A DNA stretch of 64,000 nt from positions 1-64,000 of the forward strand of contig NZ_BQHR01000006.1 of the NCBI RefSeq assembly GCF_021601625.1, in the 5' to 3' direction. The stretch is from Pseudomonas paraglycinae. GTDB lineage: Bacteria > Pseudomonadota > Gammaproteobacteria > Pseudomonadales > Pseudomonadaceae. Positions 37,883-46,782 of this stretch are shown piece after piece. The notes under the pieces are model-generated. The model was not told where the DNA came from. It ran no database searches and saw only the letters and a program-made list of their open reading frames with translations. The translations under genes were made by a program, and so were the position numbers. Positions within the stretch are counted from its first letter, which is position 1. Each line of letters starts with the position of its first letter.

Positions 37883-39256
37883 ATGCAAACTCTGAACACC
37901 ACGCTGCTGATCATCGGCGGCGGCCCCGGCGGTTACGTGACGGCCATTCGCGCCGGGCAACTGGGCATTTCGACCATTCTGATCGAGGGCGAATCGCTGG
38001 GCGGCACCTGCCTGAACATCGGCTGCATTCCGTCGAAAGCGCTGATTCACGTAGCCGAGCAGTTTCACCAGACTCAACACCACAACCAGCATTCAGCACT
38101 GGGCATCAGTGTTTCGGCGCCGACCCTCGACATCACCAAGAGCGTCGAATGGAAGGACGGCATCGTTGATCGCCTGACCACCGGCGTCGCCGCGTTGCTA
38201 AAGAAGAACAAGGTTCAGGTCATCAATGGCTGGGCCAAGGTCATCGACGGCAAGACCGTGGAAGTCGGCGACACCCGCATCCAGTGCGAACACCTGGTGC
38301 TGGCCACCGGTTCGAAAAGCGTCAATCTGCCGATCCTGCCGATTGGCGGGCCGATCATATCGTCCACCGAGGCGCTGGCGCCGAAGTCGGTGCCGAAACG
38401 CCTGATCGTGGTGGGCGGTGGTTACATCGGTCTGGAGCTGGGCATTGCCTATCGCAAGCTCGGCGCCGAGGTCAGTGTGGTCGAGGCACAGGATCGGATC
38501 CTGCCGGCCTACGACGCCGAACTGACCCAACCAGTGCACGACGCGCTGAAGCAACTGGGCGTGAAGCTGTACCTGAAGCACAGTGTGCTGGGCTTCGACG
38601 GCATGTTGCAGGTGCGCGATCCGAACGGCGACACCCTGAATCTGGAAACCGATCAGGTGCTGATGGCCGTTGGTCGCAAACCCAATACCCAGGGCTGGAA
38701 CCTTGAAGCGTTGAACCTGGACATGAACGGCTCGGCGATCAAGATCGACAGCCGCTGCCAGACCAGCATGCGCAACGTCTACGCCATCGGCGACCTGAGC
38801 GGCGAGCCGATGCTGGCTCACCGCGCCATGGCTCAGGGCGAAATGGTTGCCGAGCTGATCAGCGGCAAGACCCGCGAATTCAACCCGACCGCCATTGCTG
38901 CCGTGTGCTTCACCGACCCGGAGCTGGTGGTCGTCGGCAAGACCCCGGACGAGGCCAAGGCGGCGGGACTTGACTGCATCGTGTCGAACTTCCCGTTCGC
39001 GGCCAATGGCCGGGCGATGACGCTGGAATCGAAAACCGGCTTCGTGCGGGTGGTCGCCCGTCGGGACAATCATGTGATTGTCGGCTGGCAGGCGGTGGGT
39101 GTCGGGGTATCGGAATTGTCGACTGCGTTCGCGCAAAGCCTGGAAATGGGCGCGCGACTGGAAGACATCGGCGGCACCATCCATGCGCACCCGACCCTGG
39201 GCGAAGCGGTGCAGGAAGCGGCGTTGCGTGCCCTCGGCCACGCGTTGCACCTGTAA
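37883..39256 (+). CDS. lpdV: Branched-chain 2-oxoacid dehydrogenase E3 (dihydrolipoamide dehydrogenase)
   Basis: This 457-residue flavoprotein reoxidises the E2 lipoyl groups. It has the FAD motif [19 protein letters not shown] and the redox disulfide [14 protein letters not shown] second nucleotide motif [13 protein letters not shown] follows, and HAHPTLGE lies near the C-terminus with the active-site histidine. GGAGTGA precedes the ATG at 37883. LpdV is the operon-specific E3 in pseudomonads and last in the operon. Confidence 0.95.
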   Translation: MQTLNTTLLIIGGGPGGYVTAIRAGQLGISTILIEGESLGGTCLNIGCIPSKALIHVAEQFHQTQHHNQHSALGISVSAPTLDITKSVEWKDGIVDRLTTGVAALLKKNKVQVINGWAKVIDGKTVEVGDTRIQCEHLVLATGSKSVNLPILPIGGPIISSTEALAPKSVPKRLIVVGGGYIGLELGIAYRKLGAEVSVVEAQDRILPAYDAELTQPVHDALKQLGVKLYLKHSVLGFDGMLQVRDPNGDTLNLETDQVLMAVGRKPNTQGWNLEALNLDMNGSAIKIDSRCQTSMRNVYAIGDLSGEPMLAHRAMAQGEMVAELISGKTREFNPTAIAAVCFTDPELVVVGKTPDEAKAAGLDCIVSNFPFAANGRAMTLESKTGFVRVVARRDNHVIVGWQAVGVGVSELSTAFAQSLEMGARLEDIGGTIHAHPTLGEAVQEAALRALGHALHL

Positions 39257-39270
39257 CGCTCGGTCGCAGA

Positions 39271-39376
39271 TCATTCCCACGCTCCGCGTGGGAATGCCTC
39301 CACGGACGCTCCGCGTTCGGCTGTTGGGACGCAGAGCGTCCCGGACTGCATTCCCACGCAGAGCGTGGGAACGATC
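39271..39376. repeat. Intergenic Pseudomonas palindromic repeat, copy 3
   Basis: ATTCCCACGCTCCGCGTGGGAATG opens the element, with inner GACGCTCCGCGTTC and GGGACGCAGAGCGTCCC hairpins, and CATTCCCACGCAGAGCGTGGGAACGATC closes it. It fills most of the gap between lpdV and ilvE; the remaining bases before 39493 show nothing beyond the AGAGGGTG ribosome-binding site. Confidence 0.8.
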
Positions 39377-39492
39377 AAAGGCAGAGATTTCGGGCTGCGA
39401 AACCGCTCAAGAATGAAGTATTGTTGTGCCCATCCAAAAAAACGTCAGAAGCCTTGAACCGCTTCGGCGGTTGTTCAGTGATAGAGGGTGTC

Positions 39493-40512
39493 ATGGGTAA
39501 CGAAAGCATCAACTGGGACAAGCTGGGTTTTGACTACATCAAGACCGACAAACGCTATCTGTCGTACTTTCGCAATGGCGAGTGGGACAAAGGCACCCTG
39601 ACCGAAGACAACGTGCTGCACATCAGCGAAGGCTCCACTGCCCTTCACTATGGCCAGCAATGCTTCGAAGGCCTGAAGGCCTATCGTTGCAAGGACGGCT
39701 CGATCAACCTGTTCCGTCCGGACCAGAACGCCGCGCGCATGCAACGCAGCTGCGCCCGCCTGCTGATGCCGCATGTGTCCACCGAGCAGTTCATCGAAGC
39801 GTGCAAGGAAGTGGTTCGCGCCAACGAGCGCTTCATCCCGCCTTACGGCACCGGCGGCGCGCTGTACCTGCGCCCGTTCGTGATCGGCGTGGGTGACAAC
39901 ATCGGCGTGCGTACCGCACCTGAGTTCATCTTCTCGGTGTTCGCGATCCCGGTCGGTGCCTACTTCAAGGGCGGCCTGACCCCGCACAACTTCCAGATCT
40001 CCACCTTCGACCGCGCCGCGCCACAAGGCACCGGTGCCGCCAAGGTCGGTGGCAACTACGCGGCCAGCCTGATGCCGGGCTCCCAGGCCAAGAAAGCGCA
40101 CTTCGCTGACGCCATCTACCTGGATCCGCTGACCCACAAGAAGATCGAGGAAGTCGGTTCGGCCAACTTCTTCGGGATCACCCACGACAACAAGTTCGTG
40201 ACCCCGAACTCGCCCTCGGTACTGCCGGGTATCACCCGTCTGTCGCTGATCGAACTGGCCAAGTCCCGTCTGGGCCTGGAAGTGGTCGAAGGCGACGTGT
40301 TCATCGACAAGCTGTCGGACTTCAAGGAAGCCGGTGCTTGCGGTACTGCGGCGGTGATCACCCCGATCGGTGGCATCAGCTACAACGACCACCTGCACGT
40401 GTTCCACAGCGAAACCGAAGTCGGCCCTGTGACCCAGAAGCTCTACAAAGAGCTGACCGGCGTGCAGACCGGCGACGTCGAAGCGCCAGCCGGCTGGATC
40501 GTCAAGGTTTGA
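39493..40512 (+). CDS. ilvE: Branched-chain amino acid aminotransferase
   Basis: This 339-residue class IV aminotransferase moves amino groups between branched-chain amino acids and 2-oxoglutarate with PLP. The PLP lysine lies in GAAKVGGNYAASL. The N-terminal region (WDKLGFDYIKTD, HYGQQCFEGLKAYR) is the mitochondrial-type/BCAT2 form rather than the short E. coli form. The start is ATG 39493 with AGAGGGTG. It lies next to bkd, which takes its keto acid products, although a repeat separates them. Confidence 0.93.
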   Translation: MGNESINWDKLGFDYIKTDKRYLSYFRNGEWDKGTLTEDNVLHISEGSTALHYGQQCFEGLKAYRCKDGSINLFRPDQNAARMQRSCARLLMPHVSTEQFIEACKEVVRANERFIPPYGTGGALYLRPFVIGVGDNIGVRTAPEFIFSVFAIPVGAYFKGGLTPHNFQISTFDRAAPQGTGAAKVGGNYAASLMPGSQAKKAHFADAIYLDPLTHKKIEEVGSANFFGITHDNKFVTPNSPSVLPGITRLSLIELAKSRLGLEVVEGDVFIDKLSDFKEAGACGTAAVITPIGGISYNDHLHVFHSETEVGPVTQKLYKELTGVQTGDVEAPAGWIVKV

Positions 40513-40530
40513 TCTGACGGCCAGATGCAC

Positions 40531-40567
40531 AAAAGCCCCCATCGAGTGATCGATGGGGGCTTTTTTA
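40531..40567. terminator. Strong rho-independent terminator after ilvE
   Basis: AAAAGCCCCCATCG pairs with CGATGGGGGCTTTT and is followed by a T run. The A run on the other side makes it work in both directions, and it overlaps the end of the convergent gene. Confidence 0.93.
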
Positions 40568-41404
40568 TTCGTTTGGCTCCGTGGCCTTCATGGCAATCCG
40601 CTTGCCCGCACGACCGGCGATCCCGCTCGCCTGCCCGTTCTGCTGCTTGCCCATTCGTGCCTGAGTAATCAATCCGGGAATCAGCTCTCCTTCCGGCAGG
40701 TTCTTCCAGAACCGCGTCGGCAAATGCCCCTGCATGACTTTCTCGTTCAAACGCGCCGGGTTGAAGATGTGGCTGTAGTACGTCAGCCACAAGTCACCGT
40801 GGGGATCGTCGACGTTCTGCGCCAGTTGCTGCCACTCCAGCGGACACTGACGTTCATGGATCAGTTGTTCACCATCGTAATAAACCCCGTCGCGAGGCGT
40901 GGCGATCAGCCAGCGATGCCGGCCCATGCGCCCGATAAAGTGTTCGCTGGCGCTGTGCAGAATGTCGTGGGCCGGTTCGTGCCATGCGACGTATTGCGGG
41001 CCCGGCAGCTCTGGCGGGCGCTCGATGAAGCGCACGAACGCATGCAGATGATGGGCTTCGCGCTGCACCTGCTTGATCCGCCGCTGCAACTCGCTGCCCA
41101 GCTTGTCTCCGGCCATCATTGCCGTGCGGTCGCCGTGGCTGACTCGCCACAGCACTTCATACAGCAAACTCCAGCGCTGATCGCCACGGTATCGCGACGC
41201 TTGTTCCAGGGTGTCGAGCAACGCACGCGGAATCCGTGCCTGAAACGGCCCCTGCCCTTCGGGCACCGCCACGTCACTGGCAAACAGATCACTTACCCCT
41301 TCCGACGCCCAGCTCACCAGACTCGGATCAATTTCATGGCTGAGCAGCCAGCGCGCCTGCTGGCGCCAGGTGTCGAACAGGTCGTCGCAGTCGAGATTGA
41401 TCAT
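40565..41404 (-). CDS. TIGR03915-type putative DNA-repair partner protein
   Basis: This 279-residue protein fits the TIGR03915/DUF4130 family, found beside a radical SAM protein and often a UdgX-type uracil-DNA glycosylase. Visible features are a WSLLYEVLWRVSHGD segment, HLHAFVRFIE and HEPAHDILHSASEHFIGRMGRHRWLIATPRDGV. The ATG at 41404 overlaps the stop of the upstream radical SAM gene as ATGA, so the two are coupled. The C-terminal 40 residues are basic and variable. Biochemical function is unknown. Confidence 0.82.
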   Translation of the reverse strand: MINLDCDDLFDTWRQQARWLLSHEIDPSLVSWASEGVSDLFASDVAVPEGQGPFQARIPRALLDTLEQASRYRGDQRWSLLYEVLWRVSHGDRTAMMAGDKLGSELQRRIKQVQREAHHLHAFVRFIERPPELPGPQYVAWHEPAHDILHSASEHFIGRMGRHRWLIATPRDGVYYDGEQLIHERQCPLEWQQLAQNVDDPHGDLWLTYYSHIFNPARLNEKVMQGHLPTRFWKNLPEGELIPGLITQARMGKQQNGQASGIAGRAGKRIAMKATEPNE

Positions 41405-42621
41405 CCCCACAGCCCCATCTGTTGCGGCATTGGTCGGTCGCGCAATTGCTGATAAAGCATCTGGCTGGTGACTTCCGCCTGCTGAGGGTGGTAATCGCTG
41501 GTGATGATGAACGGCTTGGCTTTGGCCAGCACACAGCGCATGCGCGCCACGTCTTCGTAGCGAATGCGCCGCTGCCGACGCAGTTCCACCAGACGTTCGG
41601 TGGTGCGCAAGCCGATGCCGGGGATGCGTGAAATCAACGCCGGCTCGGCGCGATTGAGGTCCAGCGGAAACACCTCGCGATTCTGCAGCGCCCAGGCCAG
41701 TTTCGGGTCGATGTCCAACGCCAGATTGCCCGGCCCCTGAAGCAACTCACCGGCGGTATAGCCATAACCGCGCAACAGAAAATCCGCCTGATACAAGCGG
41801 TGCTCGCGCATCAGCGGCGGTGCGGCCAGCGGCACGCTTTTCGGGCTGTCGGGAATCGGGCTGAAGGCCGAGTAATAGACCCGGCGCAGACGGAAGTTGC
41901 CGTAAAGCGCCTGCGCGCTGTGCAGGATGGTGCTGTCGTCGGTGTCATCGGCACCGACGATCATCTGCGTGCTCTGCCCGGCCGGGGCGAACTTCGGAGC
42001 GCGGGGTTCGTTGAGCACGGTCTGCACACCGGTGTAGATGGTGTTCATCGCCTGCTTGATCGAGCCGATGTGCTTCTCCGGCGCGAGAGTTTGCAGGCTG
42101 GCATCGGTGGGCAATTCGATGTTGACGCTCAAACGGTCAGCATAACGCCCGGCCTCTTCGATCAACGCAGGATCCGCATCAGGGATGGTCTTGAGATGAA
42201 TGTAGCCACGGAACTCATGCTCTTCGCGCAGCAGCTTGGCGACGCGCACCAGTTGCTCCATGGTGTAGTCCGCCGAACGAATGATCCCCGAGCTGAGAAA
42301 CAACCCGCTGACGCAATTGCGCCGGTAGAAATCCAGGGTCAGCGTCACCACTTCCTCGGGTGTGAAACGCGCACGGGGCACGTCGCTGGAACGGCGGTTC
42401 ACGCAATATTGGCAATCGTAGAGACAGAAGTTGGTCAGCAGAATCTTGAGCAGCGACACGCAACGCCCGTCCGGCGTGTAGCTGTGGCAGATGCCCATGC
42501 CATCGGTTGATCCCAGCCCGCTTTTGCCCTCGGAGCTGCGCTTGGGCGCGCCACTGCTCGCACAAGAAGCGTCGTACTTGGCGGCGTCGGCGAGGATGCT
42601 GAGCTTGTCAATGATTTGCAT
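41401..42621 (-). CDS. Putative DNA modification/repair radical SAM protein
   Basis: This 406-residue radical SAM protein has the [4Fe-4S] motif C66-LYD-C70-QY-C73 and matches the family annotated as a putative DNA modification/repair radical SAM protein linked to UDG. A helix-hairpin-helix near the C-terminus (LISRIPGIGLRTTERLVELRR) suggests DNA binding. A LexA box 14 bases upstream of the start codon (42635-42654) puts the gene pair in the SOS response. Its reaction is unknown. UdgX is not adjacent here. Confidence 0.88.
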   Translation of the reverse strand: MQIIDKLSILADAAKYDASCASSGAPKRSSEGKSGLGSTDGMGICHSYTPDGRCVSLLKILLTNFCLYDCQYCVNRRSSDVPRARFTPEEVVTLTLDFYRRNCVSGLFLSSGIIRSADYTMEQLVRVAKLLREEHEFRGYIHLKTIPDADPALIEEAGRYADRLSVNIELPTDASLQTLAPEKHIGSIKQAMNTIYTGVQTVLNEPRAPKFAPAGQSTQMIVGADDTDDSTILHSAQALYGNFRLRRVYYSAFSPIPDSPKSVPLAAPPLMREHRLYQADFLLRGYGYTAGELLQGPGNLALDIDPKLAWALQNREVFPLDLNRAEPALISRIPGIGLRTTERLVELRRQRRIRYEDVARMRCVLAKAKPFIITSDYHPQQAEVTSQMLYQQLRDRPMPQQMGLWG

Positions 42622-42634
42622 GGCACGGACTCGA

Positions 42635-42654
42635 TACTGTTCGCATATACAGTA
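42635..42654. promoter_or_regulatory. LexA (SOS) box
   Basis: TACTGTTCGCATATACAGTA has perfect TACTGT/ACAGTA arms with the CTG-N10-CAG spacing of LexA sites in gamma-proteobacteria. It is 14-33 bases before the radical SAM start codon, a normal place for an SOS operator. Confidence 0.85.
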
Positions 42655-42722
42655 TAGAGAGCGATTGGCTCATACAAGGTGCAATGCCGCTCTTCGTCGG
42701 AATGTCGCACCGCAGGAGTCAG

Positions 42723-42778
42723 GTCAATTTGACTCGGCAGCAGTCAGATTGACTCGATTCAACAAGCGTCATAATGAC
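42723..42778. promoter_or_regulatory. Three tandem GTCA-N3-TGAC sites before the SDR gene
   Basis: GTCAATTTGAC (42723-42733), GTCAGATTGAC (42743-42753) and GTCATAATGAC (42768-42778) are three copies of one dyad, starting 20 and 25 bases apart. They overlap a possible promoter (TTGACT at 42749-42754 with CATAAT or TAATGA near 42770). A further TTGACTGAC lies near 42830. Array and symmetry suggest cooperative binding of a dimeric regulator. The remaining bases of 42622-42882 hold no gene. Confidence 0.6.
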
Positions 42779-42882
42779 TATCAACCCTGCGCAGCCCTTG
42801 ATATTAAAGGCTGTCCGGCATGGCCCGAAAATTGACTGACTCCCCGTAGCCATTTGGCTGAAGACCAAAACGGGAGTCGAAC

Positions 42883-43626
42883 ATGGATCATGTTTTTCAG
42901 GGCAAGCTTGCCGTCGTCACCGGTGCCAGTTCAGGCATAGGCCTGGCCGCGACCGAGCGTCTGCTGGATCAAGGCGCGCGCGTATTGGCCATGTCGCGAA
43001 AACTCGGCGCACTGGCCGAACTGCTTGAGCGGTATACGCAGCAACTGGTCTGGCAACCCGGCGATGTCACTCAAGCCTCTGACCTTGCCTCCTTGGCCGA
43101 GCAAGCTGCGAGTCTGGGCCCGGTGAGTTTCGTGGTGCCCAATGCCGGTATCGCAGAACTCGCCGACGGGCTCGACAGTTCGGCGTTCGATCGCCAATGG
43201 GCAGTGAACGGCGCCGGCGCCCTGAACACCTTGGCCGCCCTGCGCCCGCACCTTGCAGACAAGGCGTCAGTGGTGTTCATCGGTACTTTTCTGGCCGGAA
43301 TCAGTTTCGCGGGACTGGCCGCCTACATCGCGTCAAAAGCGGCGTTGATCGCCCATGCCCGAACCCTTGCAGTCGAGCTGGCACCCCATGGTGTGCGCAT
43401 CAATTGTGTCTCCCCCGGCCCGACCGCAACGCCGATCTGGTCGACACTGGGTCTGAGCGAAGAAGCGCTCGGAGACGTAGCCCGAGGCGTCAACCAACGA
43501 CTATTGGGCGGACAATTCCTCGAACCTGCGGCAGTGGCCGACGTCATTCTTTTCCAGTTGGGCAATGGCGCACGCGGCGTCATCGGTCAGGATTGGGTGG
43601 TCGACAGCGGATACACCTTGAGCTAA
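42883..43626 (+). CDS. Short-chain dehydrogenase with Thr in place of the catalytic Ser
   Basis: This 247-residue SDR has the NAD(P) motif TGASSGIG (13-20), NAG (87-89) and the YIASK active site (Y148, K152). The residue 13 positions before the tyrosine, usually serine, is T135 (FIGTFLAG). It ends in GQDWVVDSGYTLS, typical of classical SDRs. Substrate is unknown. It converges with the ArsR-type gene, their stop codons overlapping. Upstream lies an array of three symmetric sites. Confidence 0.85.
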   Translation: MDHVFQGKLAVVTGASSGIGLAATERLLDQGARVLAMSRKLGALAELLERYTQQLVWQPGDVTQASDLASLAEQAASLGPVSFVVPNAGIAELADGLDSSAFDRQWAVNGAGALNTLAALRPHLADKASVVFIGTFLAGISFAGLAAYIASKAALIAHARTLAVELAPHGVRINCVSPGPTATPIWSTLGLSEEALGDVARGVNQRLLGGQFLEPAAVADVILFQLGNGARGVIGQDWVVDSGYTLS

Positions 43627-44384
43627 CGCGCATGCACCGATCCGGGCGTGGAATCAGCCAACTGGCGACCTGACGAATCCCGCCCGGCTTCGGGCAAAAC
43701 CAGCCCCCAGCGCGATGACAATTCTCGGCGCCCCTGCACCGTCAATGTCAGCGCGCGACTGTCCAGATCCTGCGTCACCCATTTGCGCTTCAATGCAGCC
43801 TGCAATAACGCCGCCCCGAGCGAACCGCCCAGATGCGGCCGACGCATGCTCCAGTCCAGGCACGGGCAGGCAAAGCGGCGGCGCATCGTCGACAGATCCT
43901 TGACCTCAATGCCCAGCCCTTCAAAAAACGCCTCGCCGCTGTCACTGAGGCGATAAACCTGCTCATCGGTTTCCACCAGCCAACCGCCCTCCAGCAACCG
44001 GTCATGCAACAACACCGCCAGCGTCCCGGCCATGTGGTCGTAGCAGGTGCGGGCGAATTGCAGGCGATCCGGCGTGTGCGGCTTGAAGGTCGGTGCGGGG
44101 TTCTGACCGATCACCATCAGCGCTTCCAGCGCCTGGGCCACGCGCTTGTCGGCGAGGCTGTAATAACGGTGGCGGCCCTGCACATGCAGGCGCACCAAGG
44201 CCAGATCCTTGAGCTTGGCCAGGTGTGCGCTGGCGGTCGAGGCGCTGACTTCGGCAAGGGTCGCCAGCTCGGTGGCGGTGCGGGCGTGGCCGTCCATCAG
44301 CGAGCACAGCATTTTGGTTCGCGCCGGTTCCGCGATGGCGGCAGCCACTTGCGAGACGCCGATGTCTTGATGTCCTGCGTGCAT
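43623..44384 (-). CDS. ArsR-type winged-helix regulator with long C-terminal domain
   Basis: This 253-residue protein has an N-terminal ArsR-like helix-turn-helix (about residues 10-90, with ATELATLAEVSASTASAHLAKLKDLALV and the wing QGRHRYYSLADKR). A C-terminal extension follows that is not part of classical ArsR sensors, containing CPCLDWSMRRPHLGGSLG and TVQGRRELSSRWG. CPC may bind metal or be redox active, but its role is unknown. It is divergent from the P450 gene across 79 bases, so it probably regulates that gene and itself. It may equally control the SDR gene next to it. Confidence 0.8.
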   Translation of the reverse strand: MHAGHQDIGVSQVAAAIAEPARTKMLCSLMDGHARTATELATLAEVSASTASAHLAKLKDLALVRLHVQGRHRYYSLADKRVAQALEALMVIGQNPAPTFKPHTPDRLQFARTCYDHMAGTLAVLLHDRLLEGGWLVETDEQVYRLSDSGEAFFEGLGIEVKDLSTMRRRFACPCLDWSMRRPHLGGSLGAALLQAALKRKWVTQDLDSRALTLTVQGRRELSSRWGLVLPEAGRDSSGRQLADSTPGSVHAR

Positions 44385-44463
44385 ATTTCGCTCCCGGACG
44401 AATCATCGCCCTCACGGACTGGAGATAGTAGCAACACTTTCCTCACCGACAAGGTTGCGATCC

Positions 44464-45564
44464 ATGGACCCGATCATCGCTGCGACTCACGCCGATCCCT
44501 ACCCCTACTACGCCGAACTGCGCGCGGCGGGCGGGCTGACCTTTCATCACGGACTGAAACTGTGGATTGCCAGTAGCGCCCGCGCGGTGTGTGCGGTGTT
44601 GGCGCATCCGGATTGCCGGGTGCGTCCGGTGCAGGAGCCGGTGCCCAAGGCGATTGCCGATGGCATGGCGGGCAAGGTGTTTGGCCTCTTGATGCGTATG
44701 AATGACGGTGAAGCTCAGCGTTGCCCGCGTTCGGCCATTGAGCCTCCGCTGGGGCTCTTTGATCGGGAAGGAGTCAGCGCTCTGGTGTCCGCGCGGTTGA
44801 TCACCAATGATTCCGACGGCCTCTATAAAGCCATGTTTCGCGGCCCGGTGTGCGTGGTTGCATCGTTGCTCGGATTCACCCCGGCGCAGGCGCGGGTCAT
44901 CAGTGAACTGACGGCGGATTTCGCGGCGTGTCTGTCGCCGCTGAGCAATGACCTGCAACTGGCCGCAGCCCATCGGGCGGCGGAGCAATTGCGCGCTTAC
45001 TTTATTGAATTGCTGGCGGATCCGAATCCGTTTCTCGCCGACATCCAACAGCGTTTTGTCGGCGAGGAGGATGTGCTGCTCGCCAACCTGATCGGCCTCT
45101 GTTCGCAGACATTCGAAGCCACCGCCGGGCTTATCGGTAATGCGCTGGTGGCGTTGCAGCGTCAGCCTGAATTACGCGCGGCGTCAGTGGATTCGTTGCT
45201 GGCTGAAGTCCAGCGCTTCGATCCTTCGGTACAGAACACCCGTCGATTTGTGGCGAACAGCTGTGAAATCGACGGCGTGCGGCTGGAAGCAGGTGACGTG
45301 ATTCTGGTGCTGCTGGCCTCGGCCAATCGCGATCCGGCACTCAATGAAAACCCGGATCGCTTTATGCCGGATCGCCCGAATCGCCGCAGCTTCACGTTCG
45401 GCAGCGGTCGGCATCAATGTCCCGGACAGATGCTGGCAATGACGATCGCCAGCGCCACACTCACTGAAATCCTCGCCCGCGACATCGATCCGGGGCGATT
45501 CGCATGGCACTACCGGCCTTCGCTGAATGGGAGAATTCCGATGTTCAGCGAGGTGCAGCCTTAA
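44464..45564 (+). CDS. Cytochrome P450
   Basis: This 366-residue soluble bacterial P450 has the heme loop FTFGSGRHQCPG with C319, the K-helix E248-VQ-R251 and a threonine-bearing I-helix (FEATAGL, T220). It is at the short end for the family. AAGG lies nine bases before the ATG at 44464. The substrate cannot be assigned. No ferredoxin or reductase gene lies beside it, so electrons must come from partners elsewhere. It converges with dmeF; their TAA stops overlap. The ArsR-type gene is divergent from it. Confidence 0.9.
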   Translation: MDPIIAATHADPYPYYAELRAAGGLTFHHGLKLWIASSARAVCAVLAHPDCRVRPVQEPVPKAIADGMAGKVFGLLMRMNDGEAQRCPRSAIEPPLGLFDREGVSALVSARLITNDSDGLYKAMFRGPVCVVASLLGFTPAQARVISELTADFAACLSPLSNDLQLAAAHRAAEQLRAYFIELLADPNPFLADIQQRFVGEEDVLLANLIGLCSQTFEATAGLIGNALVALQRQPELRAASVDSLLAEVQRFDPSVQNTRRFVANSCEIDGVRLEAGDVILVLLASANRDPALNENPDRFMPDRPNRRSFTFGSGRHQCPGQMLAMTIASATLTEILARDIDPGRFAWHYRPSLNGRIPMFSEVQP

Positions 45565-46508
45565 GCGTTGCGCAATTCGATGGTCAGGTGCGAAAGTTCA
45601 TGCACCGGCGCCAAGCGCTCACGGATCGCGTCGGCAGTCACGCCCGCCACCGCGACCACACTGACAATCGCCGCCCGCGCCTGCGGGCCGACCTGCCAGA
45701 CGTGCAAATCGCTGATGCGCACATCATCGGAGGTTTCCAGCAGTTCGCGGATCTCCTCGGCCACGGGTTCATCGGTGGTGTCGAGCAACACGGCGGCGCT
45801 GTCGCGCATCAGGTTCCAGGCCCATTTGGCGATGACGATGGAACCGACGATGCCCATCACCGGGTCCATCCACACCCAGCCCAGATAGCGCCCGGCCAGC
45901 AGCGCGGCAATCGCCAGCACCGACGTCAACGCGTCCGCCAATACGTGCACGTAGGCTGAACGCAGGTTGTTGTCGTGATGGTGGTGATGGCCATGATCGT
46001 GGCTGTGGTCGTGACTATGGCCGTGGTCGTGATGGCTGTGGTGACCGGCCAGCAGAAAAGCGCTGAGCAGGTTGACGCCCAGGCCGACCACGGCAATCAA
46101 GGTTGCTTCGCCGAACGCCACACTGGTTGGCTGGAACAGACGGAAAACCGATTCCCCGGCAATCCCCAGCGACACCAGCCCCAGCACCATCGCCGAGGCA
46201 AAACCCGCCAGATCGCCGACCTTGCCGGTGCCGAAACTGTAGCGTCGGTTGTTGGCGTTACGCCGGGCAAAACCATAGGCCGCCGCCGCGATGCCCAAGG
46301 CGCCGGCGTGGGTCGCCATGTGGAAACCGTCGGCCAGCAATGCCATGGAACCGGTGAGATAACCGGCGGCAATTTCGCCGATCATCATCACGAAAGTCAG
46401 CACCACCACCCACAGGGTGCGGCGGGCGTTTTCATCGTGCGAAGCACCGAGAAACTGGTGGTTGTGGGAAAAGTCATCAACCTTGAGGGTCATGATGTCG
46501 GCGCTCAC
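45561..46508 (-). CDS. dmeF: DmeF-type cation diffusion facilitator (Co/Ni efflux)
   Basis: This 315-residue CDF transporter has six hydrophobic segments and a long histidine-rich loop (residues about 155-185, a run of His, Asp, Ser and Gly). Transmembrane DGFHMATHAG and DALTSV segments carry the metal site. The N-terminal stretch (SHNHQFLGASHDENARRTLWVVVLT) is typical of DmeF. Its ATG overlaps the regulator stop as ATGA. The partner regulator supports cobalt and nickel as the substrates. Confidence 0.88.
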   Translation of the reverse strand: MSADIMTLKVDDFSHNHQFLGASHDENARRTLWVVVLTFVMMIGEIAAGYLTGSMALLADGFHMATHAGALGIAAAAYGFARRNANNRRYSFGTGKVGDLAGFASAMVLGLVSLGIAGESVFRLFQPTSVAFGEATLIAVVGLGVNLLSAFLLAGHHSHHDHGHSHDHSHDHGHHHHHDNNLRSAYVHVLADALTSVLAIAALLAGRYLGWVWMDPVMGIVGSIVIAKWAWNLMRDSAAVLLDTTDEPVAEEIRELLETSDDVRISDLHVWQVGPQARAAIVSVVAVAGVTADAIRERLAPVHELSHLTIELRNA

Positions 46509-46780
46509 TTGGAATATCGGCGGATGGCCAGCAGCAACTCTTCCACGCCCTGGGCGCGGGCTTCGTCGCTAAGGTCGGGACGGGCGACATGCTCGCGGGC
46601 GTGGGCCTCGATGAACTGCTCCATCAAGCCATTGACCGCGCCGCGAATCGCCGCCATCAGGTGCAACGTCTTGGCACAATCGGCCTCGGACTCCAGCGCC
46701 CGTTCAACCGCCTGAACCTGCCCGGCAATACGCCGGACCCGGTTGAGCAATTCGCCTTTGTGTTCGTGCGTGTGCGACAT
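46505..46780 (-). CDS. dmeR: DmeR/RcnR-family metal-responsive repressor
   Basis: This 91-residue all-helical regulator belongs to the RcnR/CsoR family. The N-terminal MSHTHEHKGELLNRVRRIAGQVQAVERAL includes the histidines and DNA-binding region, with C35 (EADCAKTLHLM), as in cobalt/nickel sensors. The ATG at 46780 is preceded by GGAGGT. It is the first gene of the pair, so metal binding would relieve repression of dmeF. Longer upstream frames are not supported. Confidence 0.87.
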   Translation of the reverse strand: MSHTHEHKGELLNRVRRIAGQVQAVERALESEADCAKTLHLMAAIRGAVNGLMEQFIEAHAREHVARPDLSDEARAQGVEELLLAIRRYSK

Positions 46781-46782
46781 AC

